Shown here in pieces: positions 45,108 through 59,707 of a DNA stretch of 64,000 nt. Each line of letters starts with the position of its first letter. The first letter of the stretch is position 1. The notes beneath the pieces are model-generated. The model saw only the letters and a program-made list of their open reading frames with translations. It did no database searches and had not been told where the DNA came from. This DNA is from Halocaridina rubra (taxonomy: Eukaryota > Arthropoda > Malacostraca > Decapoda > Atyidae): assembly GCA_037179515.1 (NCBI GenBank), contig JAXCGZ010022646.1:293501-357500 (forward strand), read 5' to 3'. Both the position numbers and the translations under genes were made by a program.

Positions 45108-45255
45108 TTGCAGTGGTTAGAGCGTTTGACTGTGAAAGTGACAACCCGCAATTGACCCCACTGTTAGGCATTAGAATGGGAATCCAGCCTTAATTTCCCT
45201 GCGCCAACTTGTATCTGTCCATTCATTCGAATGAGCATTAATAATGACTCAAAAT
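45108..45255 (+). mobile_element. S1 SINE copy
   Basis: The head TTTTGCAGTGGTTAGAGCGT is one of the best-preserved tRNA-like heads in the window. The body AATCCAGCCTTAATTTCCC and tail GCATTAATAATGACTC follow. Confidence 0.75.
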
Positions 45256-45335
45256 ACAAATTATGAAGAGGTATCTTATATCTTTTTGCTTTTTGGGGCA
45301 TAATATATACATCCAGACTAAATGTGGTGTTTTTC

Positions 45336-45409
45336 TGTTTTATGTCACTATTAATCCCCATTTCAATGGCGGTGGACACCAATAGGTCGGAGCTGGGGAA
45401 TAAAAGTAC
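45336..45409 (-). mobile_element. S1 SINE fragment
   Basis: TATGTCACTATTAATCCCCA, then GGTCGGAGCTGGGGAATA. It stops in the body. Confidence 0.6.
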
Positions 45410-45804
45410 TAGGGAAACTGTAATATCGTCTTACTATACTTTTGCTATTTAAACTTTACGTAGTTTATTATTGCGCCATTATACTATAGTTATAGTTCGG
45501 CCGTCAAATTTCTATTGCTACTTTTAATCATTCTCAACATGTCCACTTTTTCCTGAAAAATTTTAATTGGTATGCAGTGTGCCCAGCAGAGTGCCAAATA
45601 TGGGAAATAGTAGGCTCTCTTATTGACTATATCGCCATCAACTCAAACACCGTGTGACACAAAGTGCCTCTCCGATGTAGGGAACTGCTAATAACTAGGG
45701 GTCAGGAGAACTTTGGGTCTCCTAGGACCTCAGCGATATCCATGGCCAGAAACATCATGAGTGTTTGGGAGTATTGAAGAATATATAATCTGAGGTAATG
45801 GTGA

Positions 45805-45961
45805 TCGAGGTAGTGCAATGGTTAGAGCTTACATCTCAGGAATTGACAGACCCGCGTTTGAGCCCGCAGGGCGTAAGAAGGACATCCATCCTTAATTCCT
45901 CAGCTCCAACCTGTCTGTGTCCACCCCCGTGTGAATAAGGAATAATAGTGACATAACACGG
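45805..45961 (+). mobile_element. S1 SINE copy
   Basis: The head TAGTGCAATGGTTAGAGC, a B box close to consensus (GCGTTTGAGCCC), then CAGCTCCAACCTGTCTGTGT. A good reference copy. Confidence 0.78.
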
Positions 45962-45978
45962 CAAACAACAACACATTT

Positions 45979-46129
45979 GGGGACTGCAGTGGTTAGAGCG
46001 CATGACTTGGGAAGTGACAAATTCAAATGTGAACCCACCATGGGGGGGCATTAGGAAGGCATTAATTACTGATCTCATGCCTATCTGTATCCACCTCCCA
46101 TTCAGATGGGGATTAATAGTGATGCATGA
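45979..46129 (+). mobile_element. S1 SINE copy, tandem with the previous one
   Basis: GGGACTGCAGTGGTTAGAGC head, CAAATGTGAACCC B-box-like site, GGGGATTAATAGTGATGC tail. It lies 17 bp after the preceding copy in the same orientation. Confidence 0.78.
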
Positions 46130-46305
46130 ATGAGAAACGACAACAACATACAGTCTGAAGTCATCGAAGATTTTGACTATAGATATTTTTGCTGCTTCCA
46201 TTATGAGCTGCTGCTGAACTTGGGTTTTGTTACTGATTGCTAATGTGGTACTGTCTCCTATACTGGCTCACTTGGAGAGCACTCTCCCGTATGTACTGTA
46301 CGTGA

Positions 46306-48703
<2,398 letters not shown>

Positions 48704-48962
48704 AACGTGTATTTGTTGACCAAACTATCCATTTGCTTTTTTTTTCCTGTATATTTTTGTGAAAATTGGTGCAGATTTTGATAGCTGAGTAATATTAATC
48801 ATAATCATTGACTGGTTAGAGGTGTGTTAAAAAACTATAAGCATGTACATCAATTGTACAGTATATACATTACCTAGATGTGATCTGTAGATAAGCGATT
48901 TCAAGATGTTTTTCTAGTTGCTTTGTGGTGAAAGTTATTGGGAGTTTAGATACAGATTTTTG

Positions 48963-48968
48963 AATAAA
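48963..48968 (+). terminator. Candidate SKP1 polyadenylation signal
   Basis: A canonical AATAAA lies about 260 bases after the SKP1 stop and is the first clear one downstream. Confidence 0.5.
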
Positions 48969-49001
48969 TATTTTGGGTTAATTTCATTACTTTTGCAAAA
49001 G

Positions 49002-49200
49002 GTTAACACGTATTAGAGATAACGTTGGTTATAATTAATTTTGTATCACGGATGTAGATTTTTTTGGTTATAAGCAAGTGTGCAACGTGTATTGGATATA
49101 GATTGTTTTGCTTATAATGTGTAACGCGTCGTTGAGGTAGAGTGTGTTGGTTATATATATTATAGAAAGTATTGTGTTACACATTGGAAATATATTTAGT
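49002..49200 (+). repeat. Degenerate minisatellite behind SKP1, unit about 40-50 bp
   Basis: Units of the type AACGTGTATTGGATATAGAT, then TTGGTTATAA recur with decay (CACGTATTAGAGATAACG, CACGGATGTAGA, ACGCGTCGTTGAGGTAGA). It lies just past the candidate polyadenylation signal. Confidence 0.55.
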
Positions 49201-50635
49201 TATCAATAATTGTATACACTAATTAGTGTTTTGATCTCTAATTTAAAAAATATGATGTCATTAACATTCATAATTTGTATCCCATTAAATTCAGTATACA
49301 GAACAGCTTGGAAAACTGTAACATGATATATAACCTTATACTTGTTTGCTGAGTATTTCAGTATTAGATTACATTATACGTAACTTGTATACCGTCTGTG
49401 TCATATATGGTACATATAGACAGTAATAATACACACATCTGTACTTATTCAGTAATTCTGTCATTCTTAATCCGCTTGACTTTTTTCAAAAGTATATATG
49501 GCAGATCCACACTGAATTTAATCCATATATAAAGAAAGTTTAGACATTGCCCCAAAATTCGTCATATTTGGCACAGAAATCAAGAGACAATACCAATCCA
49601 CACATCCTTATTTGGCGATTCTTTTATTTGTTTAACTTTCTTCAATGGTAATGAGTGTTTGACAGATCAACACTGAATTTAATCCGTATAGAAAGAAAAT
49701 ATAGTTTTAAAAAATGCAGCCAGTGAAGTCACTAGATTCAACTAGATATACTGCACTCAAATTATTTGCAGTGTGATATATTTTGCTCTGGAGGAAAATT
49801 CTTTGTATTTCTTTGTTGCAGACTCATTTGAATGCTCTGAAGAGAAGCACAGCATTAATCTATTAAAAATTTGGCCATTTTACTTTTAACTCTATCCATT
49901 TCTTTAGTTGCTCTATGGATTTAAATCCTTTTTTTTTTAAGTTTGCTGGCTATGTACAGAAATTTACTGGATGCTATACGATATTAGAAGCCCATCATAT
50001 GACCAATGATAAAACTGATAAAATAATCTCTCCTGTCAAGGTGTTTTCATAGAAAGTTTTCGTTTAGTGATGAAGAATGTTCGTCCTTAGCTTTTATATG
50101 AAAAACTTCACTTCATCAGAAGTAGAAAGCTGCCTTGAAGCTGATGGTAACATTGTAAAGGTATTGAAAGATTGTAAAAATATATAACAGTAATGTTAGA
50201 ATAATGGAAAAATATTCTATATTTGTTTTTTGAACGTGATGTGTTTCATTTAAATAGTATAATCTTTTTTAATAAATGTTTACTTTTTGTGAGTATGTCG
50301 TCTTCATTATTCTCTGTAGATAAATTAGAAGTTGGAATCTTTTTACATTTTTATTTTTGTAGCGTATTAGAAAGTTTACATATTTGCAAAATTGGGATTG
50401 GCATTGCTGTAAATTAGAGCTCACAAACCCTGCATCATTATATTCTTACTTAATTTTTTCATCCTTTTGGACTTTATATTCTTTTGAAATGAGTTGTGTC
50501 TTCTTGCTATGATTTGTCTAGGTTTATTTTCAGTACCGTTCTGTATGTAACACTAGCTGTAATTTTATTACACTTCATTACATAAACCTTCAATGTTTTT
50601 GTGTTTAATTACAATCCTCTCTATCCTCATGGCAA
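49201..50635. other. Gene-free stretch
   Basis: AT-rich. A duplicated block (CACTGAATTTAATCC with flanking CAGATC and AAGAAA) occurs at about 49503-49545 and 49663-49700. No gene is supported. Confidence 0.45.
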
Positions 50636-50812
50636 AAGATCCTTGCCTCCCTCCCTTGTGGTTGACCCAAACAGGATGTTCGGGGGGAATTGTGGCATAT
50701 CCCCAAGGAGCTATGAGGAGTAATCAAGGTATGTTTGGTTTATGGCAAAAGTGTGGGGTTTTACTCAGTCCCCACATTAGCAAGGGGGTTTGTGTACAAT
50801 AACTGTAGAAAG
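50636..50812 (-). repeat. Repeat family B, inverted copy
   Basis: AAGATCCTTGCCTCCCTCCC, then GGGGGGAATTGTGGCATATC, then CCCAAGGAGCTATGAGGAGT is the reverse of the 33615 copy. Confidence 0.6.
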
Positions 50813-51208
50813 TGCCAAAATGATGTGCCCCAACTTAACTTTTATGTCTGAAACTGCAGGGTTCTATCAGTAGGATTCCATACACTGGAAGAAAATGGGT
50901 ATGAGGAGAACTGTCCCATTAACAGTTGCCCCACAGAACAATTTCCCCCTCGATTCTCCAATTAAAAGAATTGTCCAATACTGTAATAAGATTTAGAAGT
51001 AAGGTTACAGTCTGCACTGTATTAATTTCAGAATTAACACTGAATAAAAGCAAATATCAAGGCAGTTGTCCTGTGGCAACTGTCCCGAACCGAAAAAATT
51101 AATAATAAAAATTTGCTGTGGAAGGCAGTACATTTTCTCCATGACTTGCTTAAGCCATTCTGGGTATAGCTTAGCAGCTTGTACGTCCCCAATTGCAGTT
51201 TCTCCATA

Positions 51209-51511
51209 CACAGAAGCTCCCCTACTTACAAACATTCACACATACGAACAAAAACTTTCGCATTATCTATCCATGTATCAGTGCATGTATTATTGTACTG
51301 TATTATTACATTATTTATACTTTACTGATATTCATATACTGTATACTTTATGTTTCACGTAGTGGCTAAGTGTCTTTTGCCTTAATATTGTACAGTATTG
51401 CATATGTATGTACTGCACAGTACTTAGTTTACCTATAAAGACAACTACGAACAATTCTACTTACGAACAGACTTCTGGCACCTAACTCGTTTGTAAGTTA
51501 GGAAGCGTCTG
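51209..51511 (+). mobile_element. MITE family M2, copy two
   Basis: The left end CAGAAGCTCCCCTACTTAC is an imperfect inverse of the right end GTAAGTTAGGAAGCGTCTG, and both ends are flanked by TA. The centre has AGTGGCTAAGTGTCTTTTGC and TGTACTGCACAGTACT. This copy is not flanked by (TA)n. Confidence 0.7.
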
Positions 51512-51689
51512 TATTTAAGATATTAAACAACCCTGTGAGTCTTCTGAAGTAATGAAACCAGTTTCTGCTTGCAGAGAAACTCGAGGTCTACCTGGATAGT
51601 TCAGTCTAATATTTTTGAAAAGGCTACTTGCTTAAATGTATACATGCATAGCAGTTTTTCCAGATCAAATTTAGTTCATTAAGTAGGAC

Positions 51690-51945
51690 AATTTGGGGAC
51701 ATGGTGAGAGAAGAGATGGAGATAGTTTGGACAGGTGTTGAAGAGGAATTAGGGTACACTGGGAGAATGGATGTGCCATGCGGGAGGGGGAGAGGTATCC
51801 AAAACAGGAAAATTATGGATGCGGTTAGGGAGGACGTGAAGGTATGTGGTATGACAGAGGATGATGCAAGGGATAGGGGAATATGGAGAACCCTGATCCG
51901 CTGTGGTGACCCTTGATGGGAGAAGTCGAATGATTAAATGACGAA
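51690..51945 (+). mobile_element. 3' fragment of an RTE-like LINE
   Basis: A frame through 51701-51916 reads KIMDAVREDVKVCGMTEDDA, then IWRTLIRCGDP and a stop, followed by GGGAGAAGTCGAATGATTAA. That ending is typical of the C-termini of RTE-like endonuclease/RT proteins. Only this tail is present. Confidence 0.6.
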
Positions 51946-52377
51946 CTACGAGTTGAAATAACTAGGATTCAACATTTCACTTTCTTTGGCTGCTTCTATA
52001 TTCTGAAGGCATCTTAGAAGTTGGGATGAAGTGGATACACTCACAAGCAATACTGATGGGGATTAGCCTCAGTCATGTTTCTATACAATTCCAGTTTTGC
52101 ATGTCTATCATTCAGCAATTACTGGTAGGTTGCTTTTTACCTTCAACTTAATGATTGCTTTCCTTGCAATGGAAAATACTGAAAGCACGAAAACACAACA
52201 CACCAGGCACTTCGGCGAAAACTTCATTAAGTCGAGAAAGCATTGTGAATGCATCAAAGACCACGTGCAGAGTTAGTAAGCAAGTAGGTTCCACGGTGCC
52301 TCCATACAATTTCTCGGGGATCAAAGATATGTCCAGGAAAACGTACATTGATGCAACGTAGGTTGATGCTCTCCTAC

Positions 52378-52541
<164 letters not shown>

Positions 52542-52564
52542 TTGTCCCTCAACTTCTGAAAGTA

Positions 52565-52828
52565 CAGGGGGTCCTCGAGTTACAATGTTTTGTGGTTTCA
52601 ACACATCTCCCACATATTATTTTGCTTTTTTATTTTATAAATTTTGGCTTGTCATGTCTCACGAGGGTAAAGTAGATTCTTCTGATGACAGTGCTTCGAA
52701 GAAAAGGAAATCCATCACCTTGGAAGTGAAGTTAGAGATAGTGCAATGCATGGAAAAAGAAGAAACTATACTACTGAGTTACATCATATTTCAGAAATGG
52801 AACTCTGACGTAAGTCAAGGACTTCTTG
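52565..52828 (+). mobile_element. Internally deleted Tigger-like element with transposase N-terminus
   Basis: TA-flanked ends: CAGGGGGTCCTCGAGTTAC at the left, and on the right an imperfect inverse (GTAAGTCAAGGACTTCTTG). Between them, ATG at 52654 encodes [20 protein letters not shown], then [17 protein letters not shown], the start of a Tigger-type CENP-B helix-turn-helix. The frame then runs out of homology. The catalytic domain is deleted. Confidence 0.65.
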
Positions 52829-53643
52829 TATCTGGTTCCACCAACAGCTGCTAAAAGTAAAAATTCCTGTAAAGTTAGGACCCCATTTTAATGGTGTACG
52901 CACATTGTGTGCAGTACAGTATACCCTATGACTAATCACGAATATCTGTCATCTCCTGTTTGGGTAATATATGCTTAAAGCTTATGTAATAATAATAGTA
53001 ATAATGTTACTAACAATAGTAAAAATAATAACATTAATAATTACAAAAATTATCAATAATAAGCAAAGTAACAAAAACAAGAAATGAAAAAGATTACAAA
53101 ATATGATAAAAGAAATTTAAAAGATTGAAGAGTGTTTTGTGAAAATTTATCAGTGTCTCTCGCTCTCTCTTTATTATTACAATAACTATAGTTAACACTT
53201 ACCAAAAGCCAAAGTCTGAGATGATAATTGTGACAACATAGATTTTAGTGAAAAGAAGAGACAAGCTAACTTAATCCTTCTGACAACATGTCAGAGGGAT
53301 TATCTATATCATCTTCAAGTAAACAAAAACACATAGTTTCTAACCACAAATTTTATACTCTCTTGGTTTTCACAAGTACTGTATCATGAAGTTGGGAGAA
53401 AATGTAGGCAAAACACTAATACTGCTAAAAAAATGTTATTTTTTTCAAGCAGCTTTATTTAGTGAATCTTACTCAATTTTTCCCAATTTTCGCACCACTT
53501 GGGATGCTGACATCATCATACACCACATAATTATGAAAAATACAGTGAAAACTTCTCAAATAATAAAAACAATAATAATAGAAATAATAGTAATAATTGC
53601 CACACCACAAAATATTAAAAAAAGAAAATGAATGCCATATATA

Positions 53644-53959
53644 CAGAAGTTCCCCTACTTACGAACAACTGAGTTACAAACATTCACAGATACGAACAAA
53701 AACCTCCCCATTATCTACCCATGTAATAATGCACTGCACAGTCTTTTTATATCACTATTATTGTATCAAAATTCATTCGTACTGTATACTTTATCTTTAC
53801 TGTCGTAGATAAGTGTCTTTGGCCTAAGTACTGTACAGTACTGCATATGTATGTACTGTACAGTACTGTGCTTATTTTCATCTAAAAACAACTTACGAAC
53901 AATTCTACTTATGAAAGGACTTCTGGATCTAAACTTGTTCATAAGCTGGAGAGTGCCTG
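53644..53959 (+). mobile_element. MITE family M2, copy three, nested
   Basis: CAGAAGTTCCCCTACTTACG to AAGCTGGAGAGTGCCTG, flanked by TA on both sides (53642-53643, 53960-53961). Internal match AGTACTGTACAGTACTGCAT. Nested in the composite element. Confidence 0.72.
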
Positions 53960-54213
53960 TACTACGAATGCAATGACTAATCAACACAGGTCTCATTCTG
54001 AAGCTAGCCCAACAAAGACTGCTTCATGTGGTGCAATCGCTTGCTCTTTCCCACCATGATAAATTTCACTGTGCATGCAAAATTCAATCTTTAAGTTCTC
54101 ACTCACTACACATTAGTTTTGAAGATTTTCAGATAATTCTTTTAATGATTTTTCTTTTACCTTGTGAATACTCAAGTTCGAGGAAGATATCCTTGTGAGA
54201 GTTGAGGGACAAC

Positions 54214-54216
<3 letters not shown>

Positions 54217-54298
<82 letters not shown>
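54217..54298 (+). repeat. (TA)n microsatellite
   Basis: About 41 AT units between the composite element and the putative LTR. Confidence 0.95.
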
Positions 54299-54302
<4 letters not shown>

Positions 54303-55055
54303 ACAACCTCAAACAAGCTTGTTAGCCCTTTTAACTACAAATACTGCTGCTCAACCAATCAGTGTTCAATTCACCTCGAACAGCCAATCATAATGAAGTT
54401 TCTGGCCTTACCCTCGACCATACTTTGGCTGACTGTCTTAGCCCCAATACCTCCCCACTGTCCGAGGCTTTAAATACCAGGTTAAGAACACCGGCGAGAG
54501 AGTACAGTTCCAGTCTGGCGATCATCACGTCATACCAGGAGTATATTCCCCGGACCGGCTCTACATTTCTTCCGCCTGGAGCTCCTTGTGTTTTGCATTG
54601 TATATTCGTTATTGTGTATTAGTTTATTGCTTTCCTCCCAGGTTCCATTTCACTTTTGATGTCAGTTAAAAGTTATATTAATTATCATTATTAATTCCTT
54701 GCTGTGTTTTTTTTGTCTGTTTTTTGTTAATCTGTATCTTTATATTAATTATTAAGGCGTATAGGTCTGTTTTGTGAATCTGTAGGATTGAATTTATGTT
54801 ATGTATTTATGTCTGTTTTGTTAATCTGTAGGTTTGTAAAATCTCAGATTATAATTCCTATTGTATTAGGTGAAATTAATATTACAATTGTTATAATTTG
54901 TTCACCTTATTTCCATGTCCTTCATTATTTCGAGTCATTTATCCATTGCAACATGGTCATATATTAGTCCTGGGTCTCGGGCATGAAAAGCTTGAATTTG
55001 GTATTTACCAGTCAAGCCTGGGTGTAATATACTGGCGACCTTGCCAGGATCCTTG
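54299..55055 (+). mobile_element. Putative gypsy-type LTR with adjoining primer-binding-like site
   Basis: Begins TGTTACAACC. Near 55021-55029 it reads GTGTAATA, a one-mismatch inverse of the start, and is soon followed by TGGCGACCTTGCCAGG (55033 on), which resembles primer-binding sites of gypsy elements. The intervening 730 bp has LTR-like promoter features: CCAATCAG (about 54355), CCAATCAT (about 54385) and TTTAAATACC (about 54470), then a GC-richer block and a T-rich end. No gag, pol or second LTR was found, so this is a truncated remnant or a misreading. Confidence 0.4.
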
Positions 55056-56128
55056 CTCAAAGTAAAGTAGTTTACATTAACTTCTCCCTTGCTCCTGTAT
55101 TATTATAACAATTGTATTATGATTTCAGGAAAGTGAACAGTAAATTCTTGAGTTTTTTTTGTTAAACAAATTTTTTGTGTGTAATTATTGTCTGCGTCTT
55201 TTGTTATAAGAAGTAAAAATCAAAATAACCATAACAAGTGTGAGATGATCGTTGGTTATTAGTGTATACTCGTTATCTTGCGTGGTAACCGCAAAAGTAA
55301 ACACTAATTTGAACGTAGGGTAACGGTAGTTCTCTATACTGTACTTTCTTCCAAGATTCGTTAACTTTGTTAACTTAATTAATCTCATGAATCAGTATTG
55401 AATGGCTCGTTAGGTTTTTTCAAGAATCGTCAGTTAAATTTTTTGGAGTGCTTTATATTTTCAAGTCTCGTTATTCAAGTATCAATATTCAACGTACTCT
55501 CACAAGTATCCAAGTTTCAAAGTACTCTGCTCATAATATCTCTCATGTGTCCTCTCTACTTGTAATCAATTACTTAGGCACTCATTTGTTGATCACTTGT
55601 AATTCTGCCAGGCACATATAGTTTTTGTTCTTTTATACATACTGTATTCCTGGAATTATCTACTCCTTTCTGCTCTTAAATGAACAACAGTTACTATTTT
55701 ATTACATATAAAGTTGGTTATAACATGTCATACGACTTTTCAATAAACATCAAGGAGAATTATAGTTAAGGAAACATTTCTGAATTTTAATAAAGTACTT
55801 TAGATTTGAGGGAGGACATAAGAGTCCATGATATGATGGAGGAGGACATAGGAGATAGGGGGATATGGAAAAAATTGATCTGCTGTGACTACCCCTAACA
55901 AGAGAAGCAAAAAAATTTCATGGTGACTTCACTTACCAAAATTTTTGAAAAAATTTTCATAATGTGAAAGAGGATGCTAAATATCAGATGGGCTATTCAA
56001 CCAAGTTCCTAAAGGTAGAACATCTTTATGAAGGATTAAAAAACTTAATTTTCAAGTATGCAAAATATTAGGGGTTCCCAAAAGAGTCATTAAATTAAGT
56101 TCAAGAAAGCATGATTATTAACCTACAC
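55056..56128. other. Gene-free stretch downstream of OSGEP
   Basis: AT-rich. At about 55805-55915 a remnant similar to the RTE tail at 51690 is visible (GGAGGAGGACATAGGAGATA, then AAATTGATCTGCTGTGACTA). The right end presumably holds the OSGEP 3' UTR. Confidence 0.45.
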
Positions 56129-57644
56129 TCAGTCCCTCCATGAGACAGGAACATCATCTGTCCTGTACCTCTGTGTTACCCATGTATCCTCCATGTTAGT
56201 TTTAATTCCAGATTTAAACATGAGGTATCCTGCTTGAGCTATCATGGCACCGTTATCTATACAAAAACTTTCATCTGTTGCATACAAGTGTGCGCCTCGC
56301 TCCTCGCACATCTTGCCCATCATTTCTTGTAAACGGAGATTGCAACCAACACCTCCACAAATCAGAACTTCATTTGATCCACAATGAGCCATTGCTCTTT
56401 CTGTAGTTTCAACTAGCATTGCAAACACAGTCTCCTGAAGTGAGAAACAAAGGTCTGCTTTGCTATACTGGCCTGTCTTGATTAATTTTTCTGCACGTTC
56501 TTCCAGGTAGGTGAGTAATCCAGAAAAAGAGACATCCATTCCCTTTACACCATAAGGTAGAGGAAGATATTTTTTACCTTTCTTAGCCATCTGTTCAATA
56601 TTATACCCTGGGCTAGGGTCATTGGACAACATTAGCACCCTGGCAAATCTGTCAAAGCAATTTCCAACAGCAATATCGATTGTTTCTCCAAATATCCGGT
56701 ATCTCTTCTCCAAGTATGCAATAATTTGTGTATTTCCTCCACTTACGTAAAGAACTGTGGGGTTTTCAGCTCCTGTTATGAGTCTGCCCATTTCAATATG
56801 ACCAATGCAGTGATTTACAGCTACTATGGGTTTACTCCATAACTGTGCGATTGTTCTAGCTACAACTGCAACGCTAATAAGAGGGGCTGCCATTCCTGGG
56901 CCTTTAGTATATGCAACAGCATCAATATCTTCGGGTTTCACATCTGCTTCTGATAAAGCTTGTTGCAAAACTTCTAATACATTTGCCTAAAAGAAAATAA
57001 AGTAACTGTGAAATTATTTGAAATTATTCACTAACATTAATGAAGAATAACTTCTGTAAAACTCCTCTCTTGAAAGCTACTGGTATGTAAACTTTTTGCT
57101 TAATTTATTAATCCTGTGCATATTAAGAGAATATACATGTTCCTATGTAAATAGTCACTATCAATACACTTAATTTCATTTCTGGACGAGAAAAATACTG
57201 TTTATTTTCGTACATAATATATGGAAATAATGTATAGCCATGATAAATGTTATTATTACTGTTTTCTGGTTTGATGTGTCACCGTTACTCCCCATTATGG
57301 AGGTGAACACAGGCACATTGGAGATGGGGATTCTAGGTTGGATATCCTTCCTAATCCCATGCAATAGGCTTCATCAAAGTTCTGTCAACTCCCAGGTTAA
57401 GCATTCTAACCACCGAACTACCGCAGTCACACTTTTTTAAATATTTTACAAGCTACAACTACTATTCTCATGTAGAATATGATGTGATATCTACCTGGTG
57501 ATGTTTTGCAGTGTCATGTGGAACAAATCCTTGTCCTGGTGGAGTGATGTAAGTGCGACGAGGGTTAGCAAGTACTTTCCCATCTTGTATGATGCCAATG
57601 CCAATTTTATTGGCACTCCCTTCTAAACCAATGACTGTCACCAT
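56129..57644 (-). CDS. OSGEP: OSGEP/Kae1, tRNA t6A-forming threonylcarbamoyltransferase, complete, two exons
   Basis: Exons 57644-57495 (50 codons) and 56986-56129 (285 codons plus stop) join in phase 0 to 335 aa, the human length. The protein is the catalytic subunit of the KEOPS complex and moves threonylcarbamoyl onto A37 of ANN-decoding tRNAs in cytoplasm and nucleus. Metal-binding [10 protein letters not shown] places H109 and H113 at the family positions, and the third ligand is D294 in IDNGAMIA. Other signatures are [29 protein letters not shown] and GGVGCN. The start [13 protein letters not shown] is the family start. An acceptor (CATTTCAG) 41 bases upstream, with the exon beginning at 57685, implies a non-coding first exon. 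The intron contains a SINE. Confidence 0.97.
57275..57428 (-). mobile_element. S1 SINE copy in OSGEP intron
   Basis: GATGTGTCACCGTTACTCCC to CTAACCACCGAACTACCGCA. Full length. Confidence 0.72.
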
Positions 57645-57740
57645 CCTTTATATTACTCATCAGCTGCTTCTGGACGTATAATTCTCTGAAATGAGGAAGG
57701 TTGCTTATAGAAAGACTAAACATAATTTTCTTTTACTTTA

Positions 57741-57895
57741 TGTTTCACTATTAGTCCCCACTATGGGGGAGGACAGAAACAGATTGGAGCTAAGGAATTA
57801 AGGCAAGATGCACTTCCTAATGCCTCACCATGGGCCCGATCAAGAGACTGTCACCCCAAAGGTTGAGTACTGTAACTACTACACAAGGCAGTCCC
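57741..57895 (-). mobile_element. S1 SINE copy just upstream of OSGEP
   Basis: ATGTTTCACTATTAGTCCCC to ACACAAGGCAGTCCC. It lies in the presumed 5' UTR intron of OSGEP. Confidence 0.68.
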
Positions 57896-58168
57896 AAAAT
57901 ACTAAATGTCATACCTTTTAATCATAAATACTCTACGCTATAATAACTTTTGATTACAATTTGCAAATTTTTTCACCAAATACAAACCTCAAGTAAGTTC
58001 CTTTTTCATGCATATAATAATATCATCCTCGGAATCTTTATACAGATATCTAGCATCGACAATATCCTTTGATCTATTGGATACTTTAACATCTAATATA
58101 TATATAGTCCAGATTATATAAACTACTTCAGTTTGAACAACTCTTGGGACTCATTCCACCAAATGATT

Positions 58169-58316
58169 TCGGATCTTGTAAAGGACAGGTAACCTCAGAG
58201 TGACCTGGGGCTGTTCATATTTACAAGGCAGGTCACCTAATCTAACCTACTCTAACAATTTACGGGTATAAACTTTACAGAGGGTTCTGGGGGGTAACTC
58301 ATCTGTACTAGATCCC
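58169..58316 (-). mobile_element. Small inverted-repeat element M1, copy three
   Basis: Begins TCGGATCTTGTAAAGGACAG and ends CTGTACTAGATCCC. The reversed core has GGCAGGTCACCTAATCTAAC and GTGACCTGGGGCTG, matching 28678-28875 in opposite orientation. Confidence 0.65.
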
Positions 58317-58684
58317 TGATTTCTGATTGATAGGATAAGTTAGATTTGGATGTATATTTCAAGCTTCCCAACCAAGGAAACAGTTCCCACATCCTTTCCC
58401 AAGTATGTTATGGAAAAAAAGATGCCTTATCTCAAAAACACCTCACTTTCTATAAGTAAAGCTAAAATTAATATGAATCAATCCAAAATTGTATAATGAA
58501 GCTTGTCTTGAACTCGAAATGAAACTAAAGAGTCTCGGATATTTACCAAGTTCCAAAAGGACTTCACATAAATTTTAACCAGTTAAATTATCTCTATGGC
58601 AATGCAAGGCTGAATATTACATCTGCATTATGAAAATATTAATATAAAAAGAGTAACGGGTATAATAGAGAAATTATAGTCCGC

Positions 58685-58850
58685 ATGGTCAAGGTCTACT
58701 AACTAGGATGGAGGGAGGGAAATGGTAATCCTCTCCTCTGTATTTTTCTCCCACAGAATGGAAGGAAGAAACTGGAAATTCCCTCTATATTTTACCCCTA
58801 AAAAGAGTCAAGTTTTATGCATTGGCTCAGCCAACACCCTAACTACAATT
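58685..58850 (-). repeat. Repeat family B, inverted end
   Basis: GGGAGGGAAATGGTAATCCT, then AAGAGTCAAG, then TTGGCTCAGCCAACACCC. The reverse of the 32785 copy. Confidence 0.55.
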
Positions 58851-59033
58851 CACTACATTCCACATAGGAATAGTTAGATGTTAGAAAGAGTACTAGGTAA
58901 TAGTATCCATACATACATTATTCATCTTATTCTTCTTTTGGTATGTACAAGACATGAAACCTGGTCAGGTCACAGGTCATATTGACAAATCACGTCCAAG
59001 AGACGTAACTATGTAGGAAAAATATTATGCAAG

Positions 59034-59190
59034 GATTGCAATCTTCTCTGTAAGGGGGTGGCCGAGTCAGTGCATATATTCCAAGAAGCTAATATACCAC
59101 GATTACTACTCTTAGCTCCTTGGGAACAAAGGGCTGCCACAACTCCCCACCACCCAGTTAAGATTGGTTTTGTGCACCCCTTCCATAGCC
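59034..59190 (+). repeat. Repeat family B copy
   Basis: GTAAGGGGGTGGCCGAGTCA, then CTACTCTTAGCTCCTTGGGA, then GGGCTGCCACAACTCCCC. A second piece (GGTAAGTGGGCAAGGATCTT) follows at about 59490. Confidence 0.6.
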
Positions 59191-59439
59191 AACCCAAGAT
59201 ATCGGTGTTACGAACACTTTCTAGATTATGCTGTGCTGCTGTATAAACACCCGAATTCCCCTTTTTGAGGTATGAAAGTCTTCAAATTTGAGCTAGTTTA
59301 GGTTATTTATTATGTAATTTAAGTACACACTCCCGCCTGCCAATATCGGCCCTAACACAAAATATAGTGATTTCCGAGAAAACCAATGATCAAGATTCAT
59401 TCAAAATACATGGAAACATTTCAGATAAAAATCTGGTGT

Positions 59440-59530
59440 GTGCACAAAAAATATTAACCCACCACCCTGCATGGGTCATCGACCCGGTAAGTGGGCAAGG
59501 ATCTTCTGCCAAGAAGGAAAACGCTACTGG
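59440..59530 (+). repeat. Repeat family B, downstream piece
   Basis: GGGTCATCGACCCGGTAAGT, then CAAGGATCTTCTGCCAAG. It matches the end of the copy at 27462. Confidence 0.55.
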
Positions 59531-59656
59531 GAGGGGGCAGGAAGCATGGAGAACATAATTGTGACGCAATTTCCTTACAGAATATGCATGTCATTTGGAA
59601 TAACACCCAGTAGTAATGAGAGAAAATGCGAAATCCTAAAGAGAGCATATGGATAG

Positions 59657-59707
59657 ATTCGGTTTTACGTCACGAACTCCCTTTTCTACTAAGGGCTAGG
59701 ACGGTTG
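59657..59707 (+). repeat. Second copy of the short repeat at 43332
   Basis: CGGTTTTACGTCACGAACTC, then GGGCTAGGACGGTTG. Confidence 0.55.

Noticed and set aside
45108..45180. A functional tRNA gene at the best-preserved SINE head
   Set aside because: A- and B-box-like motifs are present, but the acceptor stem does not close and a SINE body with the family tail follows.
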